From Mycocentrospora acerina (lineage: Eukaryota > Ascomycota > Dothideomycetes > Pleosporales): a stretch of 64,000 nucleotides of DNA. Each line of letters begins with the position of its first letter. Within the stretch, counting starts at the first letter, position 1. The stretch lies in NCBI GenBank assembly GCA_022701365.1, contig JAKUHH010000201.1, forward strand, positions 372,001-436,000, in the 5' to 3' direction. Made by a program: the position numbers and the translations under genes. Below, in pieces: positions 21,645 through 32,350 of this stretch. The notes under the pieces are model-generated. The model worked only from the letters and a program-made list of their open reading frames with translations, searched no databases and was not told the DNA's origin.

Positions 21645-23243
21645 TCAACTCCTACGTGAGCCGGCCTGGATCAACAGCTTCCAAACAGGATCATTTGGCA
21701 GCACCTTCCTATCAAACTGGAACTTTGCATAAGTTCCTCCTTCTTTATGACCTAAATTCCAACAAGAAGAGGCGTATTCGTGAAAAGCCATCGTGGAAAA
21801 ACGGAGAACTGCTTTACCATCTTCGTCCATGCCCAAGACCTGTATACCGTCCTTCACTTCACCGCTACCTGACGAGATATACCAGCGATATTCGCTCGGC
21901 CCACTCAATCGAGACACTTGGACACCTGGGTTAGTTTTTAATGCATTTTTCGTGCCACGCATAACGTCTCTCACAAAAGGAAGTTTAACATATTTAGTGA
22001 TCTGAGTTTTGAGTTTTGGGCTATGCCTTGACCTCAACAGAAGATGTCCCTGAAAATATTTTAGGCTTTGTAAACGTTCAGACCTTGACTGCAGATGTGT
22101 ACAACTAATACAACAAATTCGAATTGTTCCATCGGAGAGTTCTTCCCGATCAATGTCGTCCGGGATTGAAATTCGAAAGCAGCATTTGGGACACTGAACA
22201 GTATTTCGGCGATTTGAATGCGGCTTGTCTTCGCTGTATACCGGCGATGTTATAACACGAACTTCCGCAAAAACGTCATCTGAAATATGCGCTAAATCAG
22301 AGAAATCAATCTTTAAAGCACGGATAATGATCCCAGCAAAGCAACTACAGAAATCCTCCTCATACATACGTAGGATATTTGAGGTGAGTTCCAGCTTTGT
22401 GATGTCGTAATTGACTTCAAGACGTGCGGCATCATTCGATATAGATAACAAAGAGTATACCATATCTTGCCAGTTGGAGCATCTTTTGGTATGATACCGC
22501 CAAAGATTTTCCAATAAAGTGTATTTATCGCTACGTTCCAACATGCTGGATAGAGCGTGGTAATCGACATAATCGGATTTTATGTTCGTAAAATCAAGGA
22601 AAGACTTGTAAGGATATCGTTGTAGTATAGAGTGCATCTCAGTAGCCTTGAGTGCAGCGAGAAAGTAGACATTTCGAGACAAGGTTATCTCTTGTGTGAT
22701 CCAGGCTCGCGTCCAGAGGCTATCTGAACAGAAAAAGTGCAATCCAGGGGTTTCTTCATTTGCTTCGAGGAAGCTGGCAATCCGATATTCTTTTTTCATC
22801 CAGGCAACAGCATATTGTGCATTGCGGTAAACGGTTCCCATTTGCTGGACTTGATGATTTCTCTCGCCTAGGTTCTCCTGATCTATGCATAAAGCATCGA
22901 TCCACATAGAACTAAAATCCAGCTCTTTCCCGCTGTTTTCATAGCCCTGCTCTGTTGTTTTTGCTACAGGACGTTTTGATGCACTCCTGAGGAAGTCCCA
23001 GAGGTTTCGTCGCACTTCGAAAGATTTCCCGTTTATGGTAATCGTGCGATTTCTATCGTCAGGACCCCACACATAGGAAAGACAAACATACTTGTCATCC
23101 GTCGTAGCATGCCTGATGTTGCAATGGATCGAATCATTTGATTCGAAGAGTCTTGAAGGTGTTGGAAGCACCTCGATGAGTCGGATGGAGTTGGAATTGA
23201 GGTCAAGCGGCTCGTGTCGAAATTGTTCAATGGGTTCCCCCAT
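21645..23243 (-). CDS. HET-domain protein 1 (heterokaryon incompatibility) with C-terminal Cys4 module
   Basis: This single-exon protein has 532 residues from ATG 23243 (an ATG at 23294 would add 17). The N-terminal half is a HET domain: IRLIEVLP, YVCLSYVWGP (box 1), MWIDALCIDQENLGERNHQV (box 2), and then the tryptophan-rich LWTRAWITQEITLSR. The C-terminal half has a possible zinc ribbon: CPKC, then about 26 residues further CCISC (coding bases about 22100-22196), followed by beta-rich text and a NDPVWKLLI end. HET proteins trigger cell death on non-self fusion and are seen as fungal immune receptors or executors. No NACHT, STAND or repeat domain is visible. A paralogue with the same layout lies 1.2 kb upstream. 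Confidence 0.92.
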   Translation of the reverse strand: MGEPIEQFRHEPLDLNSNSIRLIEVLPTPSRLFESNDSIHCNIRHATTDDKYVCLSYVWGPDDRNRTITINGKSFEVRRNLWDFLRSASKRPVAKTTEQGYENSGKELDFSSMWIDALCIDQENLGERNHQVQQMGTVYRNAQYAVAWMKKEYRIASFLEANEETPGLHFFCSDSLWTRAWITQEITLSRNVYFLAALKATEMHSILQRYPYKSFLDFTNIKSDYVDYHALSSMLERSDKYTLLENLWRYHTKRCSNWQDMVYSLLSISNDAARLEVNYDITKLELTSNILRMYEEDFCSCFAGIIIRALKIDFSDLAHISDDVFAEVRVITSPVYSEDKPHSNRRNTVQCPKCCFRISIPDDIDREELSDGTIRICCISCTHLQSRSERLQSLKYFQGHLLLRSRHSPKLKTQITKYVKLPFVRDVMRGTKNALKTNPGVQVSRLSGPSEYRWYISSGSGEVKDGIQVLGMDEDGKAVLRFSTMAFHEYASSCWNLGHKEGGTYAKFQFDRKVLPNDPVWKLLIQAGSRRS

Positions 23244-24456
23244 TTTAAGACGTAAGAGATTCCGACTTGTGTTTGTTGGAGAGTGTGGAAACAAGACACG
23301 TGATATTGGCTTCAGAGAAATCGAATATTGAAGTATCCTGATCTACGAGGAGTGGGGAGGGCGAAGACGCAGGATGGGAGGAAGTCAGGCAGACTTATCT
23401 CATTATGAGTGGGGCTGTGTAGGGCCATTTACCTAGTACCTAGCGGCTGAATCACTTTCAGTGTTTCAGCCTTGAGCGTCTTGACCCCTCTCGATCAGCC
23501 TCACGCTTCGCTAAACACGTCAACCACGCGGTTCGATCAATGCTCAGTAAAAGCAGAATCTGCAAGGTTGAATTGTCGTTATTCTGCAATCGTATTCGTC
23601 AAACCAATTTAAAGATTAAACCTACTTTCACATCTTCATTGTCTACATAATCAGTATAAAGAAGGCATACTAATCGCTACAGCCTAGCATCTCCGATATA
23701 GTTCCTTGCACCCCAGAAAACGTATAGATCGTAATTAATTTGCCCGATTTTGAATTAACTCCTTACCAATAAGCTTGAAGTTATAGGAAAGCCACGTCAC
23801 CACTATCTTCTCTTCGATTCTTCCATCAAACATCCTACATCTACACTCTAATGGCCGAAGAATAGTCAGTCACTTCCCTATGCAGTTGAATTAATCACAA
23901 AAACTATCCCATTTGAACAGGATTTGATCATATGACACCCCTACACGCGTTTGACATCTGAGCTAGCAATAGGCCCACGGAATGCACGAGATATGCACAT
24001 TTTATCTCATGAGTCAAATCTGGAAAAGCATGGTGATCATTCAGATATGATAGCGTAGAAAATGTGAGGAGGTGAACGCAGCATCAAATTTTCTGGAATA
24101 CAAAGTAACTTAAAAATGTGTTAATAGCCCTGCTAGTGTGACATATTTTCGCTGGCGAATCTTCTGCCCGAGATGTATTTGATTCTGGTTTTAATGAGAC
24201 ATTGGAAAAGAATATACATCTTGCAAGAGGCCCGTCATCAGATCAGACGAGAGGAGTTGTACTGAGTATGCTGGGGCTATTATGACAGATGTATCAATTT
24301 CGCAGCTGTAGATAACAAGTGTTCGCAATTCAGTTCGCCTAATTATACAATTTTAAAGACTACAATGAAAGGCTGTGGTAAACCAAGTTCAAATCAGGTA
24401 TCGCAGATTAGGGTAACTTTGCTCAAGCTGAATCTCAACTGATGGCTTTGACGAAG
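23244..24456. other. Spacer between the two HET genes, no gene recognised
   Basis: 1.2 kb with no frame of 60 codons or more beyond about 23331. Moderately AT-rich. It probably holds the promoter of HET gene 1 and the 3' UTR of HET gene 2. Confidence 0.45.
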
Positions 24457-25950
24457 CTAAATAAGCAGCTGCCAGACTGGATTGGTACTGTCTACGCATT
24501 CCAAGTAATCTTGAGTCATTAACTCGCGTGCCAAAAATCCAGAGTTCAGGTCAATAGAAACCATCTCAGAAAGAGTGTGCGAAAATATGCGTAAAGCGCA
24601 ATTTCCATCATCGTCCACATTGATAACGTCAATTCCAATGATTGGCTCGTCGATTTCTGTAAAATGTCCCGGTGCATCCAATCGACCACGAATCCAAATC
24701 CCGCGCATACGCTCTCCACTAAAGGTCTTCGAGTTTCCCGCGCGCTTCCAATATAGTATAATATGGCCATGCTCGTGTATTGCGTAATCGGTCAGGATAC
24801 TTTTATACGCATGAATACACGCGAGACAGTAAACAAGACAATTATTGGTAATCTGTCGTCGGGAGAGCATAGGGAATATCGGCGAAAAGCATCGATCACA
24901 CTGCCATCTCCCGTTCATGTTAATGCTTGTTGATACAGCTCGTGCGCAAAGCTGCAAAGATGGCGCATGCTGAAGAGATTCCCAATCCTGCCCCACCATA
25001 TCTAGGGCCTGGTATACCATCTTCGCATGACAAAAGCAAAATTCTGTCTGGTAATTCAAGAGCAATTTTAGTGCAAAATCTTCCACTGATATGTTGTAAT
25101 CGACGTCTATTTGAGTGAATCCGTTGGACATGGACATCAGTGAGTATACTTTATCCCGTCTATCCAAGCACTTCTTTTGTCGGAATCGCCACATGTTCTC
25201 TGCCAGACTAAATGGATCGGGGAGATGACGAAGACCATAAATGGGTTGAATATCCGGGATCTCTGTAAGATGCCAGTCGTCTTTCATATAAAACGCCTCG
25301 GCTTCTAGAAAGACACCGAGTTCTAAGGCATTCTGTCCAGCTATGAAATATAAATGTCTCGCGAGAAAAGTCTCTTGAGTAATCCACGCTCTTTCCCAGT
25401 AAGTACTATTATAGAAGTCGCCGTAGAATCGGTCTTCAATGGAACGTTTTTCTGAGAATAAGTGAGTGATATCAATGCTGTGTCCCAGCCATGCAACAAC
25501 ATATTGCGCATTACGATATATTTGGCCCATTTGTTGCACCTGATGATTTCTTTCAAGCAGATTTTCTTGATCGATACACAGAGCGTCGATCCAAAGGGAT
25601 TTGAAATTGAGTTCTTTTGTAGGATCACAAACTTCCTCGACAACCTGCGATTCTTCTGCTAATTTTACTTGTCCCTTTTCTCGTCGTTCCTTCACCTTCA
25701 CACGCCCTGAAGCAACCTTCAGAAAATCCCAAAGGTTCCGCCGGACCTGAAAGCTCTTCCCATTGATACTTATCGTTCGAGTGTCTTCTTCAGAACCCCA
25801 GACATATGACAAGCAAACATATTCCGCATCGACAGTTGCATGCCGTAAATTGCACCGGACCGAGTCGTCAGATTCCGTCGCGGGAAGTACTTCGATAAGA
25901 CGCAACGACGGAGTTGTGAAATCGAGTGGCTGGTGTTTGAACATCTCCAT
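24457..25950 (-). CDS. HET-domain protein 2, tandem paralogue with C-terminal Cys4 module
   Basis: From ATG 25950 the protein has 497 residues in one exon. It parallels HET protein 1 from the start (FKHQPLDF against FRHEPLDL). The HET boxes are LRLIEVLP, YVCLSYVWGSEED, LWIDALCIDQENLLERNHQV and WERAWITQETFLARHLYF. Then come the shared MWRFRQKKCLDRRDKVYSL and a Cys4 module (CDRC, then about 24 residues on CLAC, coding bases about 24816-24908), DVINVDDDGNCALRIFSH and the NPVWQLLI end. The frame stays open 85 codons upstream to 26205, with a hydrophobic stretch and a good donor (GTAAGT near 26155), so a 5' intron or a longer form is possible. The role is presumably programmed cell death in allorecognition. 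Confidence 0.9.
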   Translation of the reverse strand: MEMFKHQPLDFTTPSLRLIEVLPATESDDSVRCNLRHATVDAEYVCLSYVWGSEEDTRTISINGKSFQVRRNLWDFLKVASGRVKVKERREKGQVKLAEESQVVEEVCDPTKELNFKSLWIDALCIDQENLLERNHQVQQMGQIYRNAQYVVAWLGHSIDITHLFSEKRSIEDRFYGDFYNSTYWERAWITQETFLARHLYFIAGQNALELGVFLEAEAFYMKDDWHLTEIPDIQPIYGLRHLPDPFSLAENMWRFRQKKCLDRRDKVYSLMSMSNGFTQIDVDYNISVEDFALKLLLNYQTEFCFCHAKMVYQALDMVGQDWESLQHAPSLQLCARAVSTSINMNGRWQCDRCFSPIFPMLSRRQITNNCLVYCLACIHAYKSILTDYAIHEHGHIILYWKRAGNSKTFSGERMRGIWIRGRLDAPGHFTEIDEPIIGIDVINVDDDGNCALRIFSHTLSEMVSIDLNSGFLARELMTQDYLECVDSTNPVWQLLI

Positions 25951-26832
25951 TTCAGCTTTTACAGTGAAGTGCTGTCGTTTCGAAAAGTGTAGGTACTTAG
26001 ACGTGAATAACAGCGTCATGCACAAAATGCAGAAATCACACAATGCAAAAACCGACTGTGGTAGAAAACCAAGAGGAGTGAAGAAACGACAGGGAAGAAT
26101 AGAGATATATTCACCCGCCAAGTCCACAAGCGGGGCAGAACATGCATGATACTTACCTACTGCTGCGCAAAGGTGGCTGCGCAAGGCAGCCACGAGGGCA
26201 TACATATAGAGCGCTATTTACCTCATAACCACATGTAAGACATGAGAAAGGAACCACTGGAATTCAACTGATTGGAAAAACAGAAAAAGCCCACAGACTC
26301 CACATTACTCAATCCCCACCGTCCTTTTGAACAAATTTCCCAAACCTCCTCAGCCTTGCTTACTTACTTTACTTTACTGAACACACGCATTCACAACGAC
26401 AGCAATAACAACAGTAATAAAAACAAAAAACACCAAACCCCCTCCCCCCTCCCCCAAGAAGGTCTTCAAGAGATCTGAAATTCGTTAATTTGAAAAGTCA
26501 TAAAATAAGTATACCACATACAGTACATTCCACGTTCAAATCCAAAACTCAGCATATGCATGAACTCTTCTTTGGAGAAAAAAAGCCCTCCTCCCTTCCA
26601 GTAGAAAGCAAACATTTAATGTCATCATCATTCAAAAGAAAACGAAATCAACGCATAGTAAGAATCATCACATTTCAAGTCCACCTCCCTCAACCCTTTG
26701 TAAAGGAAAAATAAAACAGGGTCAACAAGGGAATTGGTATATAGAAAAAACGGCCTGCGTTCCAATCTAACAATGGTGCATGCAACCGTTGTGCGCGGTT
26801 CTCTTGGTATAATTAAAAAGAGATTTATCCGT
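25951..26832. other. Intergenic, no gene recognised
   Basis: The left part is the HET gene 2 leader, with a possible 5' intron (donor near 26155 on the minus strand). The right part is the probable CaM kinase 3' UTR; it is A- and C-rich with long A-runs (26400-26460). Confidence 0.45.
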
Positions 26833-28175
26833 CTACCTCTTGCTCCAGAGTCCTTGCTGCGTCTCACGAATCCTACGTTCCTGCTCTCGAATCATCTCCT
26901 CCGTCTGGCCGTGTCCGTTACCCCTGCTGTCGATGCTGTCAACTTCCATGGGATCCTCGTCCGCGGGCTGCGGGATGTTCATCGGTGGGGCACCGCGTCT
27001 CGGCTCGCCCGATCGTACGCCGTCCATCATACCCGCCGCGCCGCCAGCTCTCAATTGGTTGATGGCACGAATTGTGTCAATTGCAGCATGGAGTGTGCGT
27101 CTGGCATTGAAGTTCTTCTTGATGGTTGGTAGCAAGTCTTCCTCGCCTTCGGCAGGGTTCTTGCTGAGATCGGCGATCCAGGGGTGGGAGAGTGCTTCAT
27201 GCGAGGTCATACGTGCGGCTGGGTCGACGGTGAGACAACGACGAATAAACTCGCGCGCTGTGTGGGAAACGCCGCGCCAGTACTCAAGAGGCGTGAAGGA
27301 ATAATCAGCGACCAGGATAGCTTGCATTTCCTCGAGGTTTGAGTCGCGATCGAATGGTGTGTAGCCGCAGAGGAGGAAGTAGGTAATGACGCCAATAGCC
27401 CAGATATCACTGAAGAAGGATTAGTGCTGGTTTTGCGAGTCTTGGAGAAAGCTTACACAGGCTTGCCATGTCCAGTTTTTCTGAAAATTTCAGGTGCCAT
27501 GTATCCTGGAGTTCCACATGTTGTGGTCAGAACGTGGAACTGTTCTTCATCCATAATACGTGACAGGCCAAAATCAGCAATCAGCAGGTCGGCATTGTCT
27601 TCTGGTGTTCGGAACAAAAGGTTCTCGGGCTTGAGATCTCGGTGTACTATACCATGATCGTGGAGGTACGCGACGGCAGAGAGTGTTGCTCGAATGAGAT
27701 CAGCCGCATCGGACTCGTAGTAGTTGCCTTTGCGACAAATACGGTCGAACAGTTCGCCTCCAAGCGCGAGGTCGGTGACAAGATACACTATGTCGAGGTC
27801 AGCCAGGCGCCATCGTATGTTGAAATTCGGCGCGTACGGTTGTTCATGGTCTCGAAGTAGTCGACGAGAGTTAGAATATTCCTGTGGCCCATCGAGACTC
27901 TTTTCAGGACTGCGATTTCATTCCTAACCTGTCGCATATCAGCATGTTGTCCCGGTCTGTCTGTCGACGTGTAGGCTGACCATGTGCTCACGACCCGCCA
28001 TGAGTCTCTTGTTGATGACCTTTGCGGCATAGTATCTCCCAGTATCAATGTGTACACACTCCTTGACCACTGAGTAGCTGCCCGCTCCTAGCGTCTTCCC
28101 CGTCTTGTAGCGACATGGCTGGACCTGTGCTTGTGTCTGGGGTGTTTGCGCTCCAGAGCCGCCGCTTGAGACCAT
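26833..28175 (-). CDS. CMK1: Calcium/calmodulin-dependent protein kinase, CMK1 type
   Basis: Exons are 28175-27981, 27928-27838, 27787-27457 and 27409-26833, giving 397 residues; the introns are 52, 50 and 47 nt. The kinase motifs are in order: Gly loop LGAGSYSVVKE (about 29-39), AAKVINK with Lys52, catalytic HRDLKPEN, DFGLS, T-loop TTCGTPGYMAPE and DIWAIGVITY. After the kinase domain the segment RRTLHAAIDTIRAINQLR matches an autoinhibitory/calmodulin-binding helix of the CaMKI family. The tail is acidic and Pro-rich. It should relay Ca2+ signals in cell cycle and stress responses. The first intron donor is GTCAGC, a weaker but valid GT. Confidence 0.94.
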
Positions 28176-28940
28176 GGCTGCTTTGATCGATGCAAGCTGG
28201 CTGTTGGGAGGGAAAGCGCGGAGCTCTGACTTGGAAGCCCACGGGGTCGATTCCTTCTCTTTGAGAGCTTAAATGTATCGCGAAGACGCCAGAAGTCGAG
28301 GTCAGCCTGGTGTGCTCAGCGGCTGGAGGTGTTGGATTGTGGATATGCGCTGTCTGTTCAGTCGTCTCAACTCGCGTAGCGATTGTCCGGCAAGTATTCC
28401 AGTCGCCCAAGCCTGATTGAGGTAAGGGGGTCTCCGCAGAAGCGCAAACAGCCGTCTGTTAGCGCCCTGGTGTTCTGTAAGACAGCCCCTCACTGGTCTA
28501 TGGTGGGGTACAACAAAGGTTGTCGTCCAAGTCACGAGATCACTCAAAAAACACTCGACTGTAGTAATGCGAATGTTGGAGTAGGGAGGGAGAAGTGCAG
28601 GAACAAGGCTACAAGTGACTGCCCAAGGCCAGCTTTGAGGGGTGTCATCGATGCGGGTCAGCGGCCCCTGTCTACTACGCTGGGGCGGTGCTGTGGCTGG
28701 TTGGCACGCCATGTGGGGCATAACACTCAAGAGTCCAGCTCAAAGCCACAGCCGCCTTCCAAATAATGACTGCGATAAGACTGGCTTGACGCATCACGAA
28801 TCGGTGATATTCTTCCTGCATCACACCAGTCGTCTATCTAATTTTCTATATATACACCACGGCGCTTGGTTATATCCAACGCGCCTAGAAATCAAACAAG
28901 GGGCCTGGGCCGGATATGGAGACAATATGAAATCACAATT
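28176..28940. other. Intergenic, no gene recognised
   Basis: The long leader or promoter of the CaM kinase gene plus the iPGM 3' flank. Open frames here lack any family feature. Confidence 0.45.
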
Positions 28941-30604
28941 CTATGACTTGACGAGCAAGTTGTGACCGTCCATGGCCTCGGGCTGCGAGAGACCCATGCA
29001 GGCGAGGATGGTTGGTGCAACATCGCCGAGCACGCCGTCAGTCTTCTTCAAGCTCCAGGACTCGGGAGCGTTGGCCATGACGAAGGGAACCTTGTTGACT
29101 GTGTGCGATGTCTTGGGCGTGCCTTCTTCTGTGAGCATCTCCTCAGCGTTGCTAGCATGCTGTCAGCTTCCTCCTTTCAGGTCAGTTTACAATAATCACT
29201 CACCCGTGATCAGCAGTCACAAAGAGGACGTATCCGCTCTCCTTGCACTGGTCGTACACCTTCTTGATTGCCTTGTCCGTCTCTGTGCAGGCCTCAATGG
29301 CAGCCTTGTAGACACCAGTGTGGCCTACCATATCGGGTGGTGCAAAGTTGTTCATCAAGAACTCGAACTTGCCAGCCTTGATCAGCTCACACAGCTTGTC
29401 TGCGACAGCCATGGCGCTCATCTTTGGCTGCAAGTCATAGGTGGCAACCTTGGGCGAAGAAACCATCTCACGCTCCTCATTCACGAACTGCTTCTCAACA
29501 CCGCCGTTGAAGAAGAAAGTGACGTGGGCGTACTTCTCCGTCTCGGCGACGTGGCACTGCTTCACGCCCTGCTTCCCGAGTGTTTCTGCGAGAACGTCGT
29601 CCATCTTTTGAGGCGGGAATGCGACAGGGAAAGTGTACTTGGGGTTGTACGAGGTCATGGTAGTGACATGGATGTCTTTGGGGTACGGGAAATCGGCCTT
29701 GGGCGAGCGGTCGACATCGCCGATGAGCTGGGTGATCTCGCGCACTCGATCAGAGCGGTAGTTGAAGAAGAACAAAGTGTCACCATCTGCGCGAATCAGC
29801 TTCAATCCACTCGGGTGCTCAGGAACTAGGCTTACCTTGCACTCGTCGCTCTTTTCCACCCACAATAATGGGCTTCAGGAACTCGTCGTTCTCCCCCTTC
29901 TCGTACCTTTCCTTGATGGTGGCCAAGGGGTCGCTGCTCTCCTCGCCCTCTCCAGTCACCAGACCCTTCATGCCGATCTCGACGCGGTCCCACCTCTTGT
30001 CACGGTCCATGATGAAGTATCGCCCAACTACGGTTGCGATTTCACCCAGTCCAATCTCCTTGGTGGCCTCGAGCAAGTCCTTCATGTAGTGGACCGCAGA
30101 CTTGGGATCAGTGTCACGGCCATCGCCAAAGAAGTGGATGTACACCTCAGGAACACCCTGCTCCTTTGCGACCTTGAGAAGAGCAACCAGATGGTCAATG
30201 TGCGAGTGGACGCCGCCGTCGGAGACCAGACCCAGCAGGTGGAGCCTTCCGTTTCCGTCGATGGCGCGCTGGAAAGACTTCTTGACGTTCTCCGTGTCCT
30301 TGAGCTTGTTGTTCTTGATGGTCTGGCCAATGCGAACCGAGTCTTGCCATACGACTCTGCCGGCTCCAATGTTCAGGTGGCCGACCTCGCTGTTGCCCAT
30401 CAGGCCCTCGGGCAGGCCAACGGCAAGGGAGGACGCCTCGAGCTCGGTGTAGCCCTGGGCCGTCTTGGAGCCCTCCTTTGCAAAGTCGTCCATGCATGGC
30501 GTCTCAGCAGCAAGAATCGCGTCGCCATCCTTGCGCGACTGCTCCGTAGCAACGCCCCAGCCGTCAATGACGATGAGGACGGCCTTCTGGTCGACTGTTG
30601 CCAT
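28941..30604 (-). CDS. gpmI: 2,3-bisphosphoglycerate-independent phosphoglycerate mutase
   Basis: Exons are 30604-29836, 29786-29204 and 29151-28941, giving 520 residues; the introns are 49 and 52 nt. It converts 3- to 2-phosphoglycerate in glycolysis using two Mn2+ ions. Motifs: VLIVIDGWG at the N-terminus (metal Asp), the phospho-serine loop LMGNSEVGHLNIG with Ser72, FGDGRDTDP, FFFNYRSDRVREI, and FVTADHGNAE near the C-terminus (metal ligands, split by the second intron). The length is normal. Filamentous fungi use this form, whereas yeasts use the cofactor-dependent enzyme. It is divergent from MED9, with 464 bp between the starts. Confidence 0.96.
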
Positions 30605-31068
30605 GGTTGCGGGTCAAGCAAGTATTGGTGCGAGGAGGGAAGGAGGAGGGAAGAAGCAGGCTCGAGGACAGGCTCGAGCAGACAGAGAGCCAGGCGGTGG
30701 GAGAGGAGAGCTAGAAAATGGCGTGGAACGACTTGTTGACGGAGGGGTAAGTTTATGGTGGGGCTAGAGCAGCGGGCAGCCAAAACCCATCGCCAGACGT
30801 CACAGGCTTTCTTCAACAAATTACTCGACTCGCCGACAGCCCGCGGCCGGGAGATTTCGCGGCGCGTTGAGAAGCACAGCTGCATCCGGCGACACGCTCG
30901 ACTGATATCAGCACGCCGTCCTGCTATCTCGGCCTGGGCGTCGCACAGCATCCGTGTGTGGCCCAATCGGCGTCTGCTTAGCATTTGCACGGCGGCGGGC
31001 GAACGCGTCGCGCCCAACACCACGCCCGCCCCATCGCCGCTCTTGTCCCCCCAACAGGCCAGGCCATC
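30605..31068. promoter_or_regulatory. Divergent promoter region between iPGM and MED9
   Basis: GC-rich 464-bp region between two start codons pointing apart. The part next to iPGM is purine-rich (gggaggaggaaag type runs) on the plus strand. No specific binding site is claimed. Confidence 0.4.
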
Positions 31069-31530
31069 ATGTCAGCGGCAGCAACTCCCTATGCGCCTGC
31101 CTCAGTGCGCGCCTCACTCCCGCCAACGGGTGCTGCAACGCCCGCCCTAGCTGCACAGGCGCCGCCCACCAACCCCGGCCTCCCTCCGCCGTCGACCTTT
31201 GACATTCTCCCTGACCTCCACAAGCTTCTCAGGCGCCTGGTCGACACGTCTGCGCAGCCCCCAGCTCCCACGCCGACCCCCGCCCAGCCTTCCGCTGACG
31301 GGCCACTCGACATCCAGCACGTGCCTACTGCTGCGACCGAGGTCAAGCTCAAGATGCAAAAGGCACGACGCGCCGTCATGGCCTTGCCAGACATTGACCG
31401 CACCTGTGAGGACCAGCAAGACGAGATTGAGGAGCTAGAGGCAAGGATCACGCGACTGAGGGCCTCGTTGAGGGAGCTTGGCCGGCCAACCGAGGAGGAG
31501 GGCGAGGCAGACCACAGTATGACGGGGTGA
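31069..31530 (+). CDS. MED9: Mediator complex subunit 9 (MED9)
   Basis: A single-exon protein of 153 residues. The N-terminal 40 residues are Ala/Pro-rich and disordered. Then comes the MED9 domain: FDILPDLHKLLRRLVD, a linker, and a second helix (EVKLKMQKARRAVMALPDID) followed by the coiled coil DQQDEIEELEARITRLRASL. MED9 is a small middle-module subunit that bridges Mediator to RNA polymerase II. The start ATG 31069 is chosen over the in-frame ATG at 30985, because the upstream text is Arg/His-rich and not typical. Confidence 0.85.
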   Translation: MSAAATPYAPASVRASLPPTGAATPALAAQAPPTNPGLPPPSTFDILPDLHKLLRRLVDTSAQPPAPTPTPAQPSADGPLDIQHVPTAATEVKLKMQKARRAVMALPDIDRTCEDQQDEIEELEARITRLRASLRELGRPTEEEGEADHSMTG

Positions 31531-32350
31531 AAACCATCTAGGCCACTATTTTGATCGTAGCCAGGCCACATGTCCGTCAATTGCATGAGCGCCCTAGACG
31601 TGGCCCTCGCTCAGGGAGCCTGATGATATGCCCATTGTAGACCCTGACGGGCCTCATATTGACGTGGTATGCTAGTGCTGCAACAAGTGCTGGAGCCCTG
31701 TGGAATGCAAAGTCTCTGTTTCGAGTCGTGAATGAAAAGCCCTGAAATTTGAACGTAGATGTCGTCGAGACGTGTGCATCTCCAGGCTCTCTGCAAGATC
31801 TCACCTGATCGCGCAAAGCATGTGTACACCCTGGATGCGCAATGGCCCGTCAAAGAATAGATGGTATGCTACCATCTCTCATTTGTTTTGAGTAGAGTTA
31901 GATTCTAGATCCATGACCAGCAGCTATCAATCGAACATATGTTCTGGACAATCATTTACCCAGCCTACTTCCTTCCGGTCCTCAGGTCCTCCCTGTTCAA
32001 GTTAGTCACTTGTTTGTCCTCGCCTGCACAATGTCACGATTTCCACCACAGAGCCATATTCGTAGGAATTCATTATTAGACATCATCGGCATGACGTCAA
32101 GATGAATATCAGTGCCTGAGCAGGGAGCAATATTAAGACCCCAGCTCGAGGTCAATAGCATGGGCAATTCATAATGTTTGCCAAAAAAATACCTCTAACA
32201 TAGTTCTCTACTAACGATCCATCCATTCCTCGCCCACGAATTCTTCTCCCTTGCGATCTCTACAGAACTCGTGGGTCTATTTTATAGCCGCAGTAGAACC
32301 CTACTCCACCGACACACTAGTACAACCTCCACCCACCAAACCCCATCCGC
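31531..32350. other. Intergenic, no gene recognised
   Basis: The 3' flank shared by MED9 and the RING-like gene. No convincing coding region. Confidence 0.45.

Noticed and set aside
28972..29829. Long plus-strand frame (285 codons) over the iPGM gene
   Set aside because: Antisense shadow of a strongly conserved enzyme; no start context or domain.
29762..30739. Plus-strand frame (325 codons) over the iPGM first exon
   Set aside because: Antisense shadow with no known motif.
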